Origin: CAVUMR01 sp963742715
GTDB taxonomy: Bacteria; Actinomycetota; Actinomycetes; Mycobacteriales; Micromonosporaceae
Assembly (NCBI GenBank): GCA_963742715.1
Contig: CAVUMR010000001.1
Location: forward strand, 186,001 to 250,000
DNA length: 64,000 nucleotides
Reading direction: 5' to 3'
Made by a program: the position numbers and the translations under genes. How positions within the stretch are numbered: position 1 is the stretch's first letter; the number at the start of each line of letters is the position of its first letter. Below the pieces are notes generated by a model. That model saw only the letters and a list, made by a program, of their open reading frames with translations. It did not search any database and had not been told where the DNA came from. Below, one piece after another: positions 37,719 through 46,500 of the stretch.

Positions 37719-38782
37719 CAGGACACCCCGGACTCGGCACCCGCTTCCGCGCCAGCCCCGGCACGAGGCGCCGTACCGGCTCCGGCGCGCGGCTCGGCAT
37801 TCGGCGCCGCACCGGCGGCATCCGCCGGCTCGGGTACCAGGCCGGTCTCGGCGCGGGTACGCCGGTCGGCACCGTGGTACAGGTCGGGCTCCAGGTAGAT
37901 CACCCGGGCGATCGGTACGGCGGCGCGGATCCGGGCCTCCACCGCGTCGATGCCGCGGGCCACGTGGGCGGCGGTCTCGTCGTGGCGCACCGCGATCTTG
38001 GCGGCCACCAGCAACTCCTCCGGCCCGAGGTGCATCGTGCGCATGTGGATGACCCGCTCGACCTCGTCGCCGGCGAGCATCGCCTCTTCGATCTTCCGCA
38101 GGTCGGCCAGGGTCGCGCCCTCACCGAGCAGCAGGCTCTTGGTCTCCACCGCCAGGAACGTGGCCACCGCCACCAGCAGTACGCCGATCGCGAGCGTGCC
38201 CACCCCGTCCCAGATGCCGTTCCCGGTGATGATCGTCAGCCCGACTCCGACCAGCGCGAACGCGAGACCGAGCAGCGCCGCGGTGTCCTCGAGCAGTACC
38301 ACCGGCAGCTCGGGCGCCTTCGCGGTACGCAGGAAGCGCAGCCAGGACCGGTCGCCCCGGACCAGATTGGACTCATGTACCGCGGTGCGGAACGAGTAGC
38401 CCTCCAGCGCTATCGCCACCACCAGCACCGTCACCGGTACCCACGCCCACGAGTCGATCGGCTCGGGGCGGCTCATCTTGTGGTAGCCCTCGTACAGGGC
38501 GAACATGCCACCGACCGTGAACAGCACCACCGACACGATGAACGCGTAGACGTAGCGCTCCCGGCCGTACCCGAACGGATGTTTCGGGGTGGCTCCGCGA
38601 CGGGCCCGGCGGCCGCCGACGAGCAGCAGCAACTGGTTGGCCGAGTCCGCGACCGAGTGGATCGACTCGGCCAACATCGACGAGGACATGGTCAACGCCC
38701 AGGCCAGGAACTTGGTGGCCGCGATGCCGAGGTTGGCCAGCAGCGCCGCGACGATCGCACGGTTACCGCCCGAGCTACTCAC
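37718..38782 (-). CDS. Cation diffusion facilitator family transporter
   Basis: A 354-residue membrane protein that should export divalent metal such as Zn2+ or Mn2+. MLAESIHSVADSANQLLLLVG contains the conserved HxxxD metal site of helix 2, and PVVLLEDTAALLGLAFALVG carries the helix-5 partner. Six helices are visible, then a cytoplasmic domain (GDEVERVIHMRTMHLGPEELLVAAKIAV) and a Gly/Ala/Pro-rich tail of 45 residues. It lies between the SIS-domain gene (10-bp gap) and manA (1-bp overlap) in an apparent mannose operon. Confidence 0.9.
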   Translation of the reverse strand: MSSSGGNRAIVAALLANLGIAATKFLAWALTMSSSMLAESIHSVADSANQLLLLVGGRRARRGATPKHPFGYGRERYVYAFIVSVVLFTVGGMFALYEGYHKMSRPEPIDSWAWVPVTVLVVAIALEGYSFRTAVHESNLVRGDRSWLRFLRTAKAPELPVVLLEDTAALLGLAFALVGVGLTIITGNGIWDGVGTLAIGVLLVAVATFLAVETKSLLLGEGATLADLRKIEEAMLAGDEVERVIHMRTMHLGPEELLVAAKIAVRHDETAAHVARGIDAVEARIRAAVPIARVIYLEPDLYHGADRRTRAETGLVPEPADAAGAAPNAEPRAGAGTAPRAGAGAEAGAESGVS

Positions 38783-38792
38783 GAGGCTTCCC

Positions 38793-40031
38793 TCATCGTG
38801 TGACGAAGTCCTTCATTTCCGAGACCGCCGGTACCGCCATCGGGTCGAAGCCGTGCGCGAGCGCCAGGTACACCGACGCGAAGTCCGGGATCGCCACCAG
38901 CGAAGCGAGCCGCTCCAGCGGCGAGGAACCCTCCGCGGAGAGCACCGTGCAGCGCACCCCGCGGCGCTCGGCGAGCGCCTGGATCGCCTCGGCCCGCCGC
39001 ACCTCCACGGCGGTCGGCTCGCCCTCCGGTGGCGTCTCGCCGTCCTCGCCGGCCGGGCGGTCGTCGCGCAGGATGATCAGCCGGAGCCGGGTCGACGGCT
39101 GCTGGTCGAGGTCGCCCTCCACCGGGTCGACGAAGATGTCGCGGGACCTCTCGGCCAGGTTGCCGAACGGGCCGTCGAGGAGGCCGACGCGACCACGACC
39201 GGCCTCGACCAGCGCACCGGCCACCGCCGGATAGCGCGCGTTCGAGGACAGCATGTCGGCGAACCGGCCGGCCGCCACCGAGGCCAGCGACGAGCTTCCC
39301 CAGATGACCGGGATCGAGCCGGCGATCTCCAGCGCGAGCGACTTCGCCGGGTTCACGAACGACTCGGCGGACGGGCGGGCGGCTTCGGCCTCGGTGTCCA
39401 GCCGCGCCGCGGTCTCCGCGAGGTCCGCCTCGGCCAACCTGATCAGCCCGAGGGCGCGGGCGGCCAGCAGCACCGGAACGGTCAGCGCCCACAGGCTGAC
39501 CCGGGCCGGCGCCCGCCGGGGCACCGGGATGAACGGTGCCCGGGCGCCCTCGGCGACCGACTGGAGCTGCGAGTCGGGCGCGCCGATCGCGACCAGCCGG
39601 GCGCCGCGACGAGCGGCCGCGTCGGCCGCCGCCAGCGCCTCCGGGCTGCGACCCGACGCGGACACCGCGATCACCACGTCCGCCGCGCCGACCCAGCCCG
39701 GCACGCCGGCGCTCCGGTGGGCCACCACCGGCACCGGGCAGCGCGGCCCGGCCACCGTGACCAGGACGTCGCTCGTCCGCGCGGCGGTGCCGACCCCGGC
39801 GATGACCACCGCGCGTGGCCGACCCTCCTCGCCGATCGCGCTGAGGTTCGCCTCGGCGACCAGGCTCGCGGCCTCCCGCAACTGGGCGCCGGCCGACGCG
39901 ACCGCGCGCAGCATCATGCTCGGATCGGCCTTTCGCATGGCCTCCAGGTCGTCGAGCAGCCCCTCGTCCGCCTCGCGCCGGCCGCTGACCGCGTCCCCGT
40001 AGATCGGCCCGCCGTTGATGCCTGCCTCCAC
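38793..40031 (-). CDS. SIS-domain phosphoglucose/phosphomannose isomerase-like protein
   Basis: A 412-residue protein. Probable GTG start 40029-40031 (MEAGINGGPIYGDAV), eight bases after the Trm112 stop. The N-terminal SIS domain has VIAGVGTAARTSDVL and VIAVSASGRSPEALAAADAA (sugar-phosphate loop). The C-terminal half is a bacterial PGI/PMI C domain (IPVIWGSSSLASVAAGRFADMLSSNARYPAVAG). It is the equivalent of Rv3256c. The family isomerises glucose-6-P, mannose-6-P and fructose-6-P in archaea; in actinobacteria activity is not established. Genomic company with manA and manB supports a sugar-phosphate role. Confidence 0.87.
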   Translation of the reverse strand: MEAGINGGPIYGDAVSGRREADEGLLDDLEAMRKADPSMMLRAVASAGAQLREAASLVAEANLSAIGEEGRPRAVVIAGVGTAARTSDVLVTVAGPRCPVPVVAHRSAGVPGWVGAADVVIAVSASGRSPEALAAADAAARRGARLVAIGAPDSQLQSVAEGARAPFIPVPRRAPARVSLWALTVPVLLAARALGLIRLAEADLAETAARLDTEAEAARPSAESFVNPAKSLALEIAGSIPVIWGSSSLASVAAGRFADMLSSNARYPAVAGALVEAGRGRVGLLDGPFGNLAERSRDIFVDPVEGDLDQQPSTRLRLIILRDDRPAGEDGETPPEGEPTAVEVRRAEAIQALAERRGVRCTVLSAEGSSPLERLASLVAIPDFASVYLALAHGFDPMAVPAVSEMKDFVTR

Positions 40032-40039
40032 GGTCCCGG

Positions 40040-40267
40040 TCAGCCTTCGTCGCTGTCGTCGGCCGCGTCGGCGGCCCCGTCGCCGGTCGCGGCTCGCGGA
40101 CCGGACTTGGCCTCGTCGAGGAGCAGCACCGGAATCCCGTCGCGTACCTCGAACACCCGCTCGCAGGTGGGACAGGTCAGCGTCTCCGCCTCCGCGTCGT
40201 ACACCAGCGGGGTGTGATGGGTATCCGGGCAGGCCAGGATCTCGAGCAGCATCGGGTCCAACGGCAT
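40040..40267 (-). CDS. Trm112 family protein
   Basis: A 75-residue zinc-ribbon protein. MPLDPMLLEILACPDTHHTPLVYDAEAETLTCPTCERVFEVRDGIPVLL is the classic Trm112 core; one Cys (ACPD) plus CPTC provide three of the usual four Cys, with the fourth position a His (THH). A short acidic tail follows. In other organisms Trm112 activates methyltransferases. In this genomic place, between the phosphomannomutase and SIS genes, it is widely conserved in actinobacteria, but its partner is unknown. Confidence 0.9.
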   Translation of the reverse strand: MPLDPMLLEILACPDTHHTPLVYDAEAETLTCPTCERVFEVRDGIPVLLLDEAKSGPRAATGDGAADAADDSDEG

Positions 40268-40326
40268 GGTCGTGCTCCTGTCGGTTGCTATGGGCTTGCC
40301 GGCGCGAGGTACCGCCGGCGGGTGGA

Positions 40327-41706
40327 TCAGGCCCGGACGATGCGCAGCACCTCGTCACGTACCTCGGCCATCCGGTCGGACGTGGGGGCCTCCACGTTCA
40401 GCCGGAGCAGCGGTTCGGTGTTCGACGGCCGGAGGTTGAACCAGGCGCCGTCGGCGAGCTCGACGGTGAGCCCGTCCAGCTGGTCGATGGTCACCCCGTC
40501 CCGGCCGGTGTACTCCTGTTCGACCGCCTTGAGCCGCCCCTGCTGGTCGCGCACCGTGGAGTTGATCTCCCCGGAGGCGACGTACCGGGTGTACTCGGCG
40601 GTGAGCTCGGACAGCGGCCGGTCCTGCTCGCCCAGCGCGGCCAGCATGTGCATCGCGGCCAGCATGCCGGTGTCGGCGAACCAGAAGTCGCGGAAGTAGT
40701 AGTGGGCGGAGTGCTCGCCGCCGAACACCGCGTCGGTACGGGCCATCTCGGCCTTGATGAACGAGTGCCCGACCCGGGTACGCACCGGCTCGCCACCGTG
40801 TTCGCGCACGATCTCCGGTACGGCGTGCGAGGTGATGCAGTTGTGGATGATCACCGAGCCCGGGTGCTTGGCCAGCTCGCGTACCGCCACCAGTGCGGTG
40901 ATCGCGCTCGGTGGTACCGGCTCGCCCCGCTCGTCGACCACGAAGCAGCGGTCGGCGTCCCCGTCGAAGGCGAGCCCGAGGTCGGCGCCGGTCTCGCGCA
41001 CCCGCGCCTGCAGGTCGACGATATTCGCCGGCTCGAGCGGGTTCGCCTCGTGGTTGGGGAAGGTGCCGTCCAGCTCGAAGTACATCGGGTCCAGCCGCAG
41101 CGGCAGCGGGTCGAGGTTCGCGTCGCCGAGTACCGCCGGCACGGTGTACCCGCCCATCCCGTTGCCCGCGTCGATGGCCACGCGCAGCGGCCGGTTGCCG
41201 GACAGGTCGACCAGGGTGCGCAGGTGCGCCGCGTACTCGGTGAGCAGGTCCCGCTCGGTCACGGTGCCGGGCTTGTCGGTAGCCGGCGCGGCGGCCGCGC
41301 CGTCGAGCAGCCGCTGTGCGGTGTCCCGGATGTCGGCCAGCCCGGTGTCCTGCCCGATCGGCTGCGCGCCGGCCCGGCACATCTTGATTCCGTTGTACTT
41401 CGCCGGGTTGTGGCTGGCGGTGAACATCGCGCCGGGCAGGTCGAGCGAACCGGAGGCGAAGTAGAGCATGTCGGTCGAGCCGAGCCCGGCGAGTACCACG
41501 TCGGCGCCGGTGCTGGTCACACCGTCGGCGAACGCCGCCGCGAGCCCCGGCGAGGACGCCCGCATGTCGTGCGCGACGACCACCGTGTCGGCTTCCACGA
41601 GCTGGACGAACGCGATACCCACCGCACGGGCCACCCGCTCGTCGAGTTGGTCCGGGACGGTGCCCCGGACGTCGTACGCCTTGACGATGGCGGAAAGGTC
41701 AGGCAC
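40327..41706 (-). CDS. manB: Phosphomannomutase/phosphoglucomutase
   Basis: A 459-residue alpha-D-phosphohexomutase that converts mannose-6-P to mannose-1-P. GTG 41704-41706 (VPDLSAIVKAYDVRG) follows GAGGAGCG. Phosphoserine loop TASHNP (Ser98), metal-binding LAFDGDADRCFVVDE, sugar-binding GGEHSAHYYF, and phosphate-binding loop RPSNTEPLLRLNVEA. It corresponds to Rv3257c. First gene of the run manB, Trm112, SIS, CDF, manA on the minus strand. Confidence 0.95.
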   Translation of the reverse strand: MPDLSAIVKAYDVRGTVPDQLDERVARAVGIAFVQLVEADTVVVAHDMRASSPGLAAAFADGVTSTGADVVLAGLGSTDMLYFASGSLDLPGAMFTASHNPAKYNGIKMCRAGAQPIGQDTGLADIRDTAQRLLDGAAAAPATDKPGTVTERDLLTEYAAHLRTLVDLSGNRPLRVAIDAGNGMGGYTVPAVLGDANLDPLPLRLDPMYFELDGTFPNHEANPLEPANIVDLQARVRETGADLGLAFDGDADRCFVVDERGEPVPPSAITALVAVRELAKHPGSVIIHNCITSHAVPEIVREHGGEPVRTRVGHSFIKAEMARTDAVFGGEHSAHYYFRDFWFADTGMLAAMHMLAALGEQDRPLSELTAEYTRYVASGEINSTVRDQQGRLKAVEQEYTGRDGVTIDQLDGLTVELADGAWFNLRPSNTEPLLRLNVEAPTSDRMAEVRDEVLRIVRA

Positions 41707-41846
41707 GACGGGTCGCTCCTCGAGCCTCGATACGGGACGTCTTCGCGCTGTCCTCGGGCCGTACGGCCGGCGACAGCGCACTAACGCCGGAGCCTACCGG
41801 CCGGTCCGGGCCGGCGAGGATGAGAGGCCACAGTCGGCCGATCAGT

Positions 41847-41900
41847 CCGGTGGGAATGGTCGAGCCGGTGGGAATGGTCGAGCCGGTGGGAATGGTCAGG
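41847..41900. repeat. 18-bp tandem repeat, three copies
   Basis: CCGGTGGGAATGGTCGAG repeated three times at 41847, 41865 and 41883, with degenerate extensions to about 41965. It lies between the DUF3499 stop and the manB start. Confidence 0.9.
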
Positions 41901-41960
41901 CCGGTGGAATCTCCGAGCCGGCGGAACGAAGGCCGGTCAACGGTCAGGCCGGCAGGACTG

Positions 41961-42317
41961 TCAGGCCGGCGGTGGGATGACGCGGAGGTGACCACGTCGG
42001 CCGAGTTCCCGGTTCTGCTCCGCGGACGGCTCGTCCCGCCGGAGCGGACGACCGGCCTCCCGTACGGCCTCGGCCAGGGCGAGAATGTCGTCGGTGGACG
42101 GCGACGGCGCGCTGAACTCGCCTTCGTGCCGGACCAGATCCCACCCGCGCGGCGCGGTGAGCCGGACAGCGTGCTGTTCGCACAGGTCGTAGGAGTGCGG
42201 CTCGGCGAACGCGGCGAGCGGGCCGACCACCGCGGTGGAATCGGCGTAGACGTAGGTCAGCGTCGCCACGGCCGCATTGCGGCAACCGTTCCGGGAGCAG
42301 CGCCGAGATGACCTCAC
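41961..42317 (-). CDS. DUF3499 family protein
   Basis: A 118-residue protein starting at GTG 42315-42317. MRSSRRCSRNGCRNAAVATLTYVYADSTAVVGPLA, then HSYDLCEQHAVRLTAPRGWDLVRHEGEF. This pattern, a Cys pair near the start plus C-E-Q-H, looks like a small zinc-binding domain and is the signature of the DUF3499 family conserved beside manB and whiB2 in actinobacteria (Rv3258c equivalent). No function is known. Divergent from the zincin-fold gene with a 284-bp spacer. Confidence 0.85.
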   Translation of the reverse strand: MRSSRRCSRNGCRNAAVATLTYVYADSTAVVGPLAAFAEPHSYDLCEQHAVRLTAPRGWDLVRHEGEFSAPSPSTDDILALAEAVREAGRPLRRDEPSAEQNRELGRRGHLRVIPPPA

Positions 42318-42601
42318 GGCCGGTCACGGTATCGCCCCGGGCGAGCCCGTTCGTCCGGTTGCCCCGCGACACGCCGTCGACTGCCACGATTCGGACATTT
42401 CGCCGTCGCTTGGCCCGCGCCGATGGGTCCCGCCGGACCCGGCGCGGCGGGCCCGGAAAGCCTCCGCCGGCCCTGGCGCGGGGCTCCGGACGAGCCTCCG
42501 CCGGGCCGGGCGCGGCGGAGGGCGCGAGCCTGTACCGGCGCGCCGCCGGCACAGCGGTGACGGGTCGAAGTTTCTGCCTGTCACGGCGCTAGTCTGGCGG
42601 C

Positions 42602-43045
42602 GTGAGTAGCGGACTGCGTCGGCCCGGCGGGCCCCGGCGCGACCGACGTGGCCGTGGGCTGCGCGGTCGGCTGGTGCCGGCCACCGTGCCGCTGGCCCGG
42701 ACCCGGGCGGAGATCTTCGACGATCTCGTGCTGGATGCCGTCGAGCAGCTGGAGCGGCACTGGTCCTCCGAGCTGGCCGGCATCGAGTTCGCGGTCGAGG
42801 ACGTACCGCCGGACCTCAACGTGTACGACTCGGACGTGCTCGAGGACGGCGAGGTACCGCTGGCCCGACTGCTGCCCGGTCAACCCGGCAGTGACGGCAT
42901 GTCGCCACGGATCGTGCTGTACCGCCGGCCGCTCGAGTTCCGCGCAATGGACCGGGACGATCTCGCCGACCTCGTCCACGACGTGATCATCGAACAGGTG
43001 GCGAATCTGCTCGGCGTCGATCCGGAGGAGATCGGCAAGAGCTGA
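42602..43045 (+). CDS. Metallopeptidase-family (zincin-like) protein lacking HExxH
   Basis: A 147-residue protein, GTG start at 42602. A basic Arg/Gly-rich N-terminal 30 residues is followed by a zincin-like domain (FDDLVLDAVEQLERHW, IEFAVEDVPP, PRIVLYRRPLEFRA, DLVHDVIIEQVANLLGVDPEEI). It is the Rv3259 equivalent by position and pattern. In the peptidase family the last helix carries HExxHH; here the aligned residues are EQVAN (131-135), so the zinc ligands and catalytic Glu are absent. It is probably not a protease. Conserved next to whiB2. Confidence 0.75.
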   Translation: MSSGLRRPGGPRRDRRGRGLRGRLVPATVPLARTRAEIFDDLVLDAVEQLERHWSSELAGIEFAVEDVPPDLNVYDSDVLEDGEVPLARLLPGQPGSDGMSPRIVLYRRPLEFRAMDRDDLADLVHDVIIEQVANLLGVDPEEIGKS

Positions 43046-43192
43046 CATGCGCCGGCCCCACAGGCGCGACGGTCGAATCGGACACCGCCGCACCCCGCCG
43101 CACCGCTGGTCCGCGCGGCGCGTACTGCCTCCCCGTTGGGCGCCCTCCCCCGGGCACCTTCCCCCTCGGCGCCGGACCTGACGCCGCGCCGC

Positions 43193-43456
43193 TCAGACCA
43201 CGCGGCGCTTGAGCTTGCGACGTTCCCGTTCGGACAGGCCGCCCCAGATGCCGAACCGTTCGTCGTGCATCAGGGCATACTCCAGACAATCGGAGCGCAC
43301 ATCGCACCGCAGGCAGATCCGCTTCGCCTCGCGGGTTGAGCCGCCCTTCTCCGGGAAAAACGCCTCGGGATCGGTCTGCGAGCACAACGCGCGTTCCTGC
43401 CACTCCGGAGCATCCCCCAGCAGGTCGGCTACAGCCTCTTGGCTTTCGCCCTCCAT
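43193..43456 (-). CDS. whiB2: WhiB-family iron-sulfur regulator (WhiB2/WblE type)
   Basis: An 87-residue Fe-S protein. ATG 43454-43456 follows GAGGAGG. The four cluster Cys are C25, C48, C51 and C57 (ALCSQ, then CLRCDVRSDC). The G[IV]WGG turn is GIWGGLSERERR, followed by the basic C-terminus KLKRRVV. WhiB2/WhmD is needed for septation and division in mycobacteria and is essential there. Located as in Rv3260c. A perfect 16-bp palindrome lies 122-137 bp upstream. Confidence 0.93.
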   Translation of the reverse strand: MEGESQEAVADLLGDAPEWQERALCSQTDPEAFFPEKGGSTREAKRICLRCDVRSDCLEYALMHDERFGIWGGLSERERRKLKRRVV

Positions 43457-43577
43457 CACCGTGCCTCCTCGTTCCGGCGCCGGCCAGTGACCGACGCACA
43501 CCCCCCACGCGGAAGGTCTGTCCTTTTTGACCTGGTTGGCGCCATATCGCGGTGCGCCATTGAATCTCCCCGTTGAA

Positions 43578-43593
43578 ATTACACGCGTGTAAT
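43578..43593. promoter_or_regulatory. 16-bp perfect palindrome upstream of whiB2
   Basis: ATTACACGCGTGTAAT is fully symmetric and AT-rich relative to its surroundings. It lies 122-137 bp before the whiB2 start and about 110 bp from the fbiC stop. Such palindromes are typical operators for dimeric regulators. The regulator is unknown. Confidence 0.55.
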
Positions 43594-43703
43594 GCGTGCG
43601 TCGTCAAGCGGAACCTGATAAATGGCTCCGCTCACACGGCATGTCGTCCGCGACGCGCGCGACGCGTCGCGGACCGTGCTTCACCAGGTCACCGACATAT
43701 CAC

Positions 43704-46360
43704 TCAGACCGTCATCCGGGCCGTGTCCACCGGGCCGTACGTGGTGCTGCGCTGCCGGGCCGTCCGGCCCGCCGCGGCCGCCACCGCGTGCAACTGCTCG
43801 ACCGTACGGGCCGAGCCGTGCGCCGAGCCGGCCATCCGGCAGATGGTCTCCTCCATCAGCGTGCCGCCGAGGTCGTTGCAGCCGCCGTGGAGCATCGCGA
43901 CCGTGCCGTCGTCGCCGAGCTTCACCCACGAGCACTGGATGTTGTGGATCCGTCCGTGCAGCAGCACCCGGGCCATCGCGTGCACCGCCCGGTTCTCCCG
44001 CCTCGTCGGCCCCGGCCGGGCGATGCCGGCCAGGTAGATCGGCGCGTGCTGGTGTACGAACGGCAGCGCCACGAACTCGGTGAACCCGCCGGTGCCGTCC
44101 TGTACCCGGCCAGCACCCGGAAGTGCCCCAGCCAGTGCTTCGGGTGGTCCACGTGGCCGTACATCATCGTCGAACTGGAGCGCATGCCGAGCTGGTGCGC
44201 CGTGCTGACGACCTCGATCCAGGTGGCCGCCGGCAACTTGCCCTTGGTCAGCACCCAGCGCACCTCGTCGTCGAGGATCTCCGCGGCGGTACCAGGGATG
44301 GTGTCCAGTCCGGCGTCGCGCAGCATGGTCAGCCAGTCGTGGACGGACACGCCGGCCTTGGCCGCGGCGGTGACGATCTCCATCGGGGAGAACGCGTGCA
44401 CGTGCATGTCCGGCACCCGCCGCTTGACCGCGCGCACGATGTCCGCGTACGCGGTGACCGGCAACTTCGGATCGATGCCGCCCTGCATGCACACCTCGGT
44501 CGCGCCCGCCTGCCACGCCTCGAACGCCCGGTCGGCGACCTGCTCGACGGACAGCCGGTACGCGTCGGCGTCCCGCTCCCGCTGGGCGAACGCACAGAAC
44601 CGGCAGCCGACGTAGCAGACGTTGGTGAAGTTGATGTTGCGGTTCACCACGTACGTCACGTCGTCGCCGACGGCGTCCCGGCGCAGGTCGTCGGCGATAC
44701 CGGCGAGCTCGTCCAGCGCCGGCCCGTCCGCGTGGAACAGCGCCAGCGCGAGCGCGGACCGGGCCTCCGCGAGCAGCGCGGCCGGGTCCTCGGCGGCGAG
44801 CCGAAGCCCCGCGCGTACGTCGTCGTCCAGCCGTTCCGGAGCGCCGGCACCGGCCTGGCCCGCAACCCCGGCCGGTATCGCGGCACGAGGTGCTGCCGGC
44901 ACCGGCGCGCCACCGGCCGCCGCGCCGCCGGCGACCGCGTCGGCGCGTACCGAGTCCCAGTCGCCGTACACGGAGTCGAAGTCGCCGCGCCGGTCCGCGC
45001 TGCGGCCGGTGGTGTCGATCGACTCGTGCAGGTCGGTACGTCCGCTGTGGACGAAGCCGCCGTCGGGCTCCTGCCACGGCAGGCCGACCGGCATCGCGCC
45101 GGCCGCGGCGAGCCCGGTCCCCGCGTCCACCAGCGCGGACACGTGCGCGTCCAGCCGCGGGTCGAGCCACGGGTCGCCGGCCAGGACGTACTCCGGATAG
45201 ACGGTCAGCCGCTCGCGCAGCCGGAAGCCGGCCGCGGCGGTCCGGTCCGCGAGGTCCTGGATCACCGGCCACGGCCGTTCCGGGTTGACGTGGTCGGGCG
45301 TCACCGGCGACACCCCGCCCCAGTCGTCGATCCCGGCGCGCAGCATCAGCTCGTACTCGGTCCGCGATCAGATTCGGCGGTGCCTGCATCCGCATCCGGG
45401 GTCCGAGCACGAGCCGCGCGACCGCGATCGTCGCGGCCAGCTCGGCCAGGTCGGCGTCGGGTACGTCGCGCATCGCGGTGTCCGGCTTGGCCCGGAAGTT
45501 CTGCACGATGACTTCCTGGATGTGCCCGTACTCGCCGGGCCAGCTGGCGGATCGCGAACAGCGACTCGGCCCGCTCGTCCAGCGTCTCCCCGATGCCGAT
45601 CAGGATGCCGGTGGTGAACGGCACGTTGACCCGGCCGGCGTCCTCGAGCACCCGCAGGCGTACCGCCGGCTCCTTGTCCGGTGAGCCGAAGTGCGGCCCG
45701 GTGCGCTCCGACCACAACCGCTCGGCCGTGGTCTCCAGCATCATGCCCATGCTCGGCGCCACCGGCTTGAGCCTGGTCAGCTCGGCCCAGCTCATGCACC
45801 CCGGGGTTGAGGTGCGGCAGCAGGCCGGTCTCCTCCAGCACCGCGATCGCGCAGGCCCGGACATAGTCCAGCGTGGAGTCGTAGCCGCGCTCCTCCAGCC
45901 ACTGCCGGGCCACCGGCCACCGCTCCTCCGGCCGGTCGCCGAGGGTGAACAGCGCCTCTTTGCAGCCCTGGGCCGCGCCCGCCCGGGCGATGGCGAGCAC
46001 CTCGTCCCGTTCCAGGAACGGCGCGGCCAGCCGGTGCGGCACAGTGACGAACGTGCAGTAGTGGCAGCGGTCCCGGCACAGCCGGGTGAGCGGGATGAAG
46101 ACCTTGCGGGAGTACGTGACGACGCCCGGCCGGCCGGCGTCGCCCAGCCCGGCGTCGCGCACCCGGCCGGCCGCGTCGAGCAGGTCGTCCAGGGCCGCAC
46201 CGCGGGCACCGAGCAGGATGGTCGCCTCGGTCACGTCGAGCGGACGGCCGTCGGCCACCCGGCGCAGCGCCCGGCGTACCGCGGCCGGCGCCGGCTCCAC
46301 CAGCGGAGCGGCCGGCCCCGGCGCTGTGCCCGTCTCCGGGGTACCCCTGGTCTCCGGCAT
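43704..46360 (-). CDS. fbiC: FO synthase FbiC (CofG-CofH fusion), internal frameshifts
   Basis: Two radical-SAM modules fused: the N-terminal CofG part with CRDRCHYC (C95, C99, C102) and the C-terminal CofH part with CYVGCRFC. Together they make 7,8-didemethyl-8-hydroxy-5-deazariboflavin (FO), the F420 chromophore, from tyrosine and a flavin precursor. ATG 46358-46360. Frame breaks occur near 45795 (extra C), 45540 (extra G), 45362 (extra bases) and 44105 (apparent lost G in a run), each restoring textbook sequence such as VMSWAELTRLKP, AREYGHIQEVI and QDGTGGFTEF. Corrected length about 880 residues. The breaks are probably sequence errors. Near fbiA and fbiB, unlike in M. tuberculosis. Confidence 0.92.
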
Positions 46361-46453
46361 TCCTGGAGCTTAGGCGCGGGGTCCGACAGCGGTGCTACCA
46401 GCGCCCGGACCTGTCCACCAGATGGCTGGATCCCCGCGCCCGGAGGTGGAAAA

Positions 46454-46489
46454 CGATCGGGCCGGGGCGATCACGCCCCGGCCCGATCG
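46454..46489. terminator. Stem-loop downstream of the QPG-rich membrane protein gene
   Basis: Perfect 16-bp arms (CGATCGGGCCGGGGCG and its complement) around ATCA, 12 bp beyond the stop of the membrane protein gene. Confidence 0.88.
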
Positions 46490-46500
46490 GATGATCCGGA

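Noticed and set aside
37718..40031. Plus-strand genes opposite the CDF and SIS genes
   Set aside because: Long frames exist but lack ribosome sites and domains. The minus-strand genes are clear family members.
41707..41960. Small gene in the 18-bp repeat region between manB and DUF3499
   Set aside because: An open frame encoding PTGST repeats exists, but there is no ribosome site or family match; kept as a repeat only.
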